Shown: piece by piece, positions 63,473 to 64,000 of the stretch | How positions within the stretch are numbered: position 1 is the first letter of the stretch | How the letters are laid out: every line of letters starts with the position of its first letter | Origin: Wolfiporia cocos | Lineage: Eukaryota; Basidiomycota; Agaricomycetes; Polyporales; Phaeolaceae | DNA length: 64,000 nucleotides | Direction: 5' to 3' | NCBI GenBank assembly: GCA_029448655.1 | Contig: JACCLO010000007.1 | Location: 2,976,001-3,040,000, forward strand | The notes under the pieces: model-generated | The model's input: the letters and a program-made list of their open reading frames with translations, nothing else | What the model was told of the DNA's origin: nothing | The model's database searches: none | Program-made: the position numbers and the translations under genes

Positions 63473-64000
63473 CGGGGACCCGTAGCGCGTCACGGCGTGA
63501 TGTTCGGGCACCATGACGGGTCCCTCCGCCATCCACATTGCGCACCATGAGCAGCGGCGGGTGACGACGTACCCATGGGCCATGGCCCGTTAGAAGCCAC
63601 ACAAGTCCGCCGCTCGCCGCATCGAGGTCCACACCTTGAACGTGCTGTCACGCTCGCCTCCATGCAGCGCGAGCTTGACGAGTCCATCCAGCACGCGGCG
63701 TTGGGATAGAATCGAAAGGGAAGTGCAGGCCGCGTGCGTGCGCTGCTGGCTCCATCAGCAAGGCAGTCGCCTACCAGATCGTACCGCCCGCTGCCCACCA
63801 ATCTGCGTGCCGTCCCAGCCGTCGTGCATGACTCACCGTCCCAACGCCCCACCACGCCGAGAGCATCCTGGGTTGACCTCAATATCGACCACCGCAGAGG
63901 CTGCGAACGATCTAAAGTCCTGTACGCGAACAACGGCGGTGCCGTGTACCTGAGTGCACCTCCCTGCCTCGGATGTCGTCGTCTCCCTCGTGCGCATCGG

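Larger units (their letters stand above)
48951..64000. repeat. Tandem unit U4 (truncated by window end)
   Basis: Fourth copy, 15050 bp visible, at a constant offset of 32835 from U2. Every open frame I compared has the same length and residues as in U2, so the two copies appear identical. The array therefore continues past the window. Confidence 0.95.

Noticed and set aside
1..64000. CRISPR array or bacterial defence system
   Set aside because: No short regularly spaced repeats. The only period is 16.4 kb, and the gene structure is spliced.
1..64000. LTR retrotransposon as the repeated unit
   Set aside because: No reverse transcriptase, integrase or protease motif and no terminal repeats in either half; the recognisable gene is a host membrane protein.

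Overview
The window is eukaryotic and almost certainly fungal. It is GC-rich. The one gene I can recognise is split by eight GT-AG introns; seven are 44-89 bp, the size seen in basidiomycetes, and several have CTGAC or CTGAT branch sites just before the acceptor. Codon third positions are strongly G/C, and a pyrimidine-rich tract lies upstream of the start. I infer a basidiomycete, probably Agaricomycotina. No bacterial operons, rRNA, tRNA, CRISPR array or reverse transcriptase was seen.

The dominant structure is a head-to-tail array of a ~16.4 kb unit. Taking the first base as an arbitrary start, the units are U1 1-16115, U2 16116-32518 (16403 bp), U3 32519-48950 (16432 bp) and U4 48951-64000 (cut by the window end). 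U2 and U4 look identical. U3 equals U2 except for many one-base indels concentrated at about 35365-42727. U1 is a mosaic: 1-8625 is a diverged version of the unit (SNPs plus indels), whereas 8626-16115 matches U2 with no difference found. Right-half coordinates convert from U1 by +16403 (U2), about +32835 (U3) and +49238 (U4).

Each unit has the same layout. (1) A diverged repeat block 'A'. (2) A minus-strand nine-exon gene for a PRM10/ThrE-family membrane protein, predicted at 994 aa, open from start to stop in U2 and U4. (3) Its purine-rich (plus strand) upstream tract. (4) A long GC-rich stretch with no assignable gene. (5) A minus-strand exon of an uncharacterised fungal protein with a GWP motif. 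(6) A region of unassigned exon-like pieces. (7) A second copy of the block, 'A-prime', with an intron at the same place as in A. Because units abut, A-prime of one unit lies ~2.9 kb upstream of A in the next.

The main open question is whether the array is real (amplification of a transporter-like gene, or a circular element read as a concatemer) or an assembly product of a loop or of two haplotypes. The abrupt change at 8625/8626 and the indel cluster in U3 are the key clues. Outside the PRM10-like gene, gene calls are weak and marked so.
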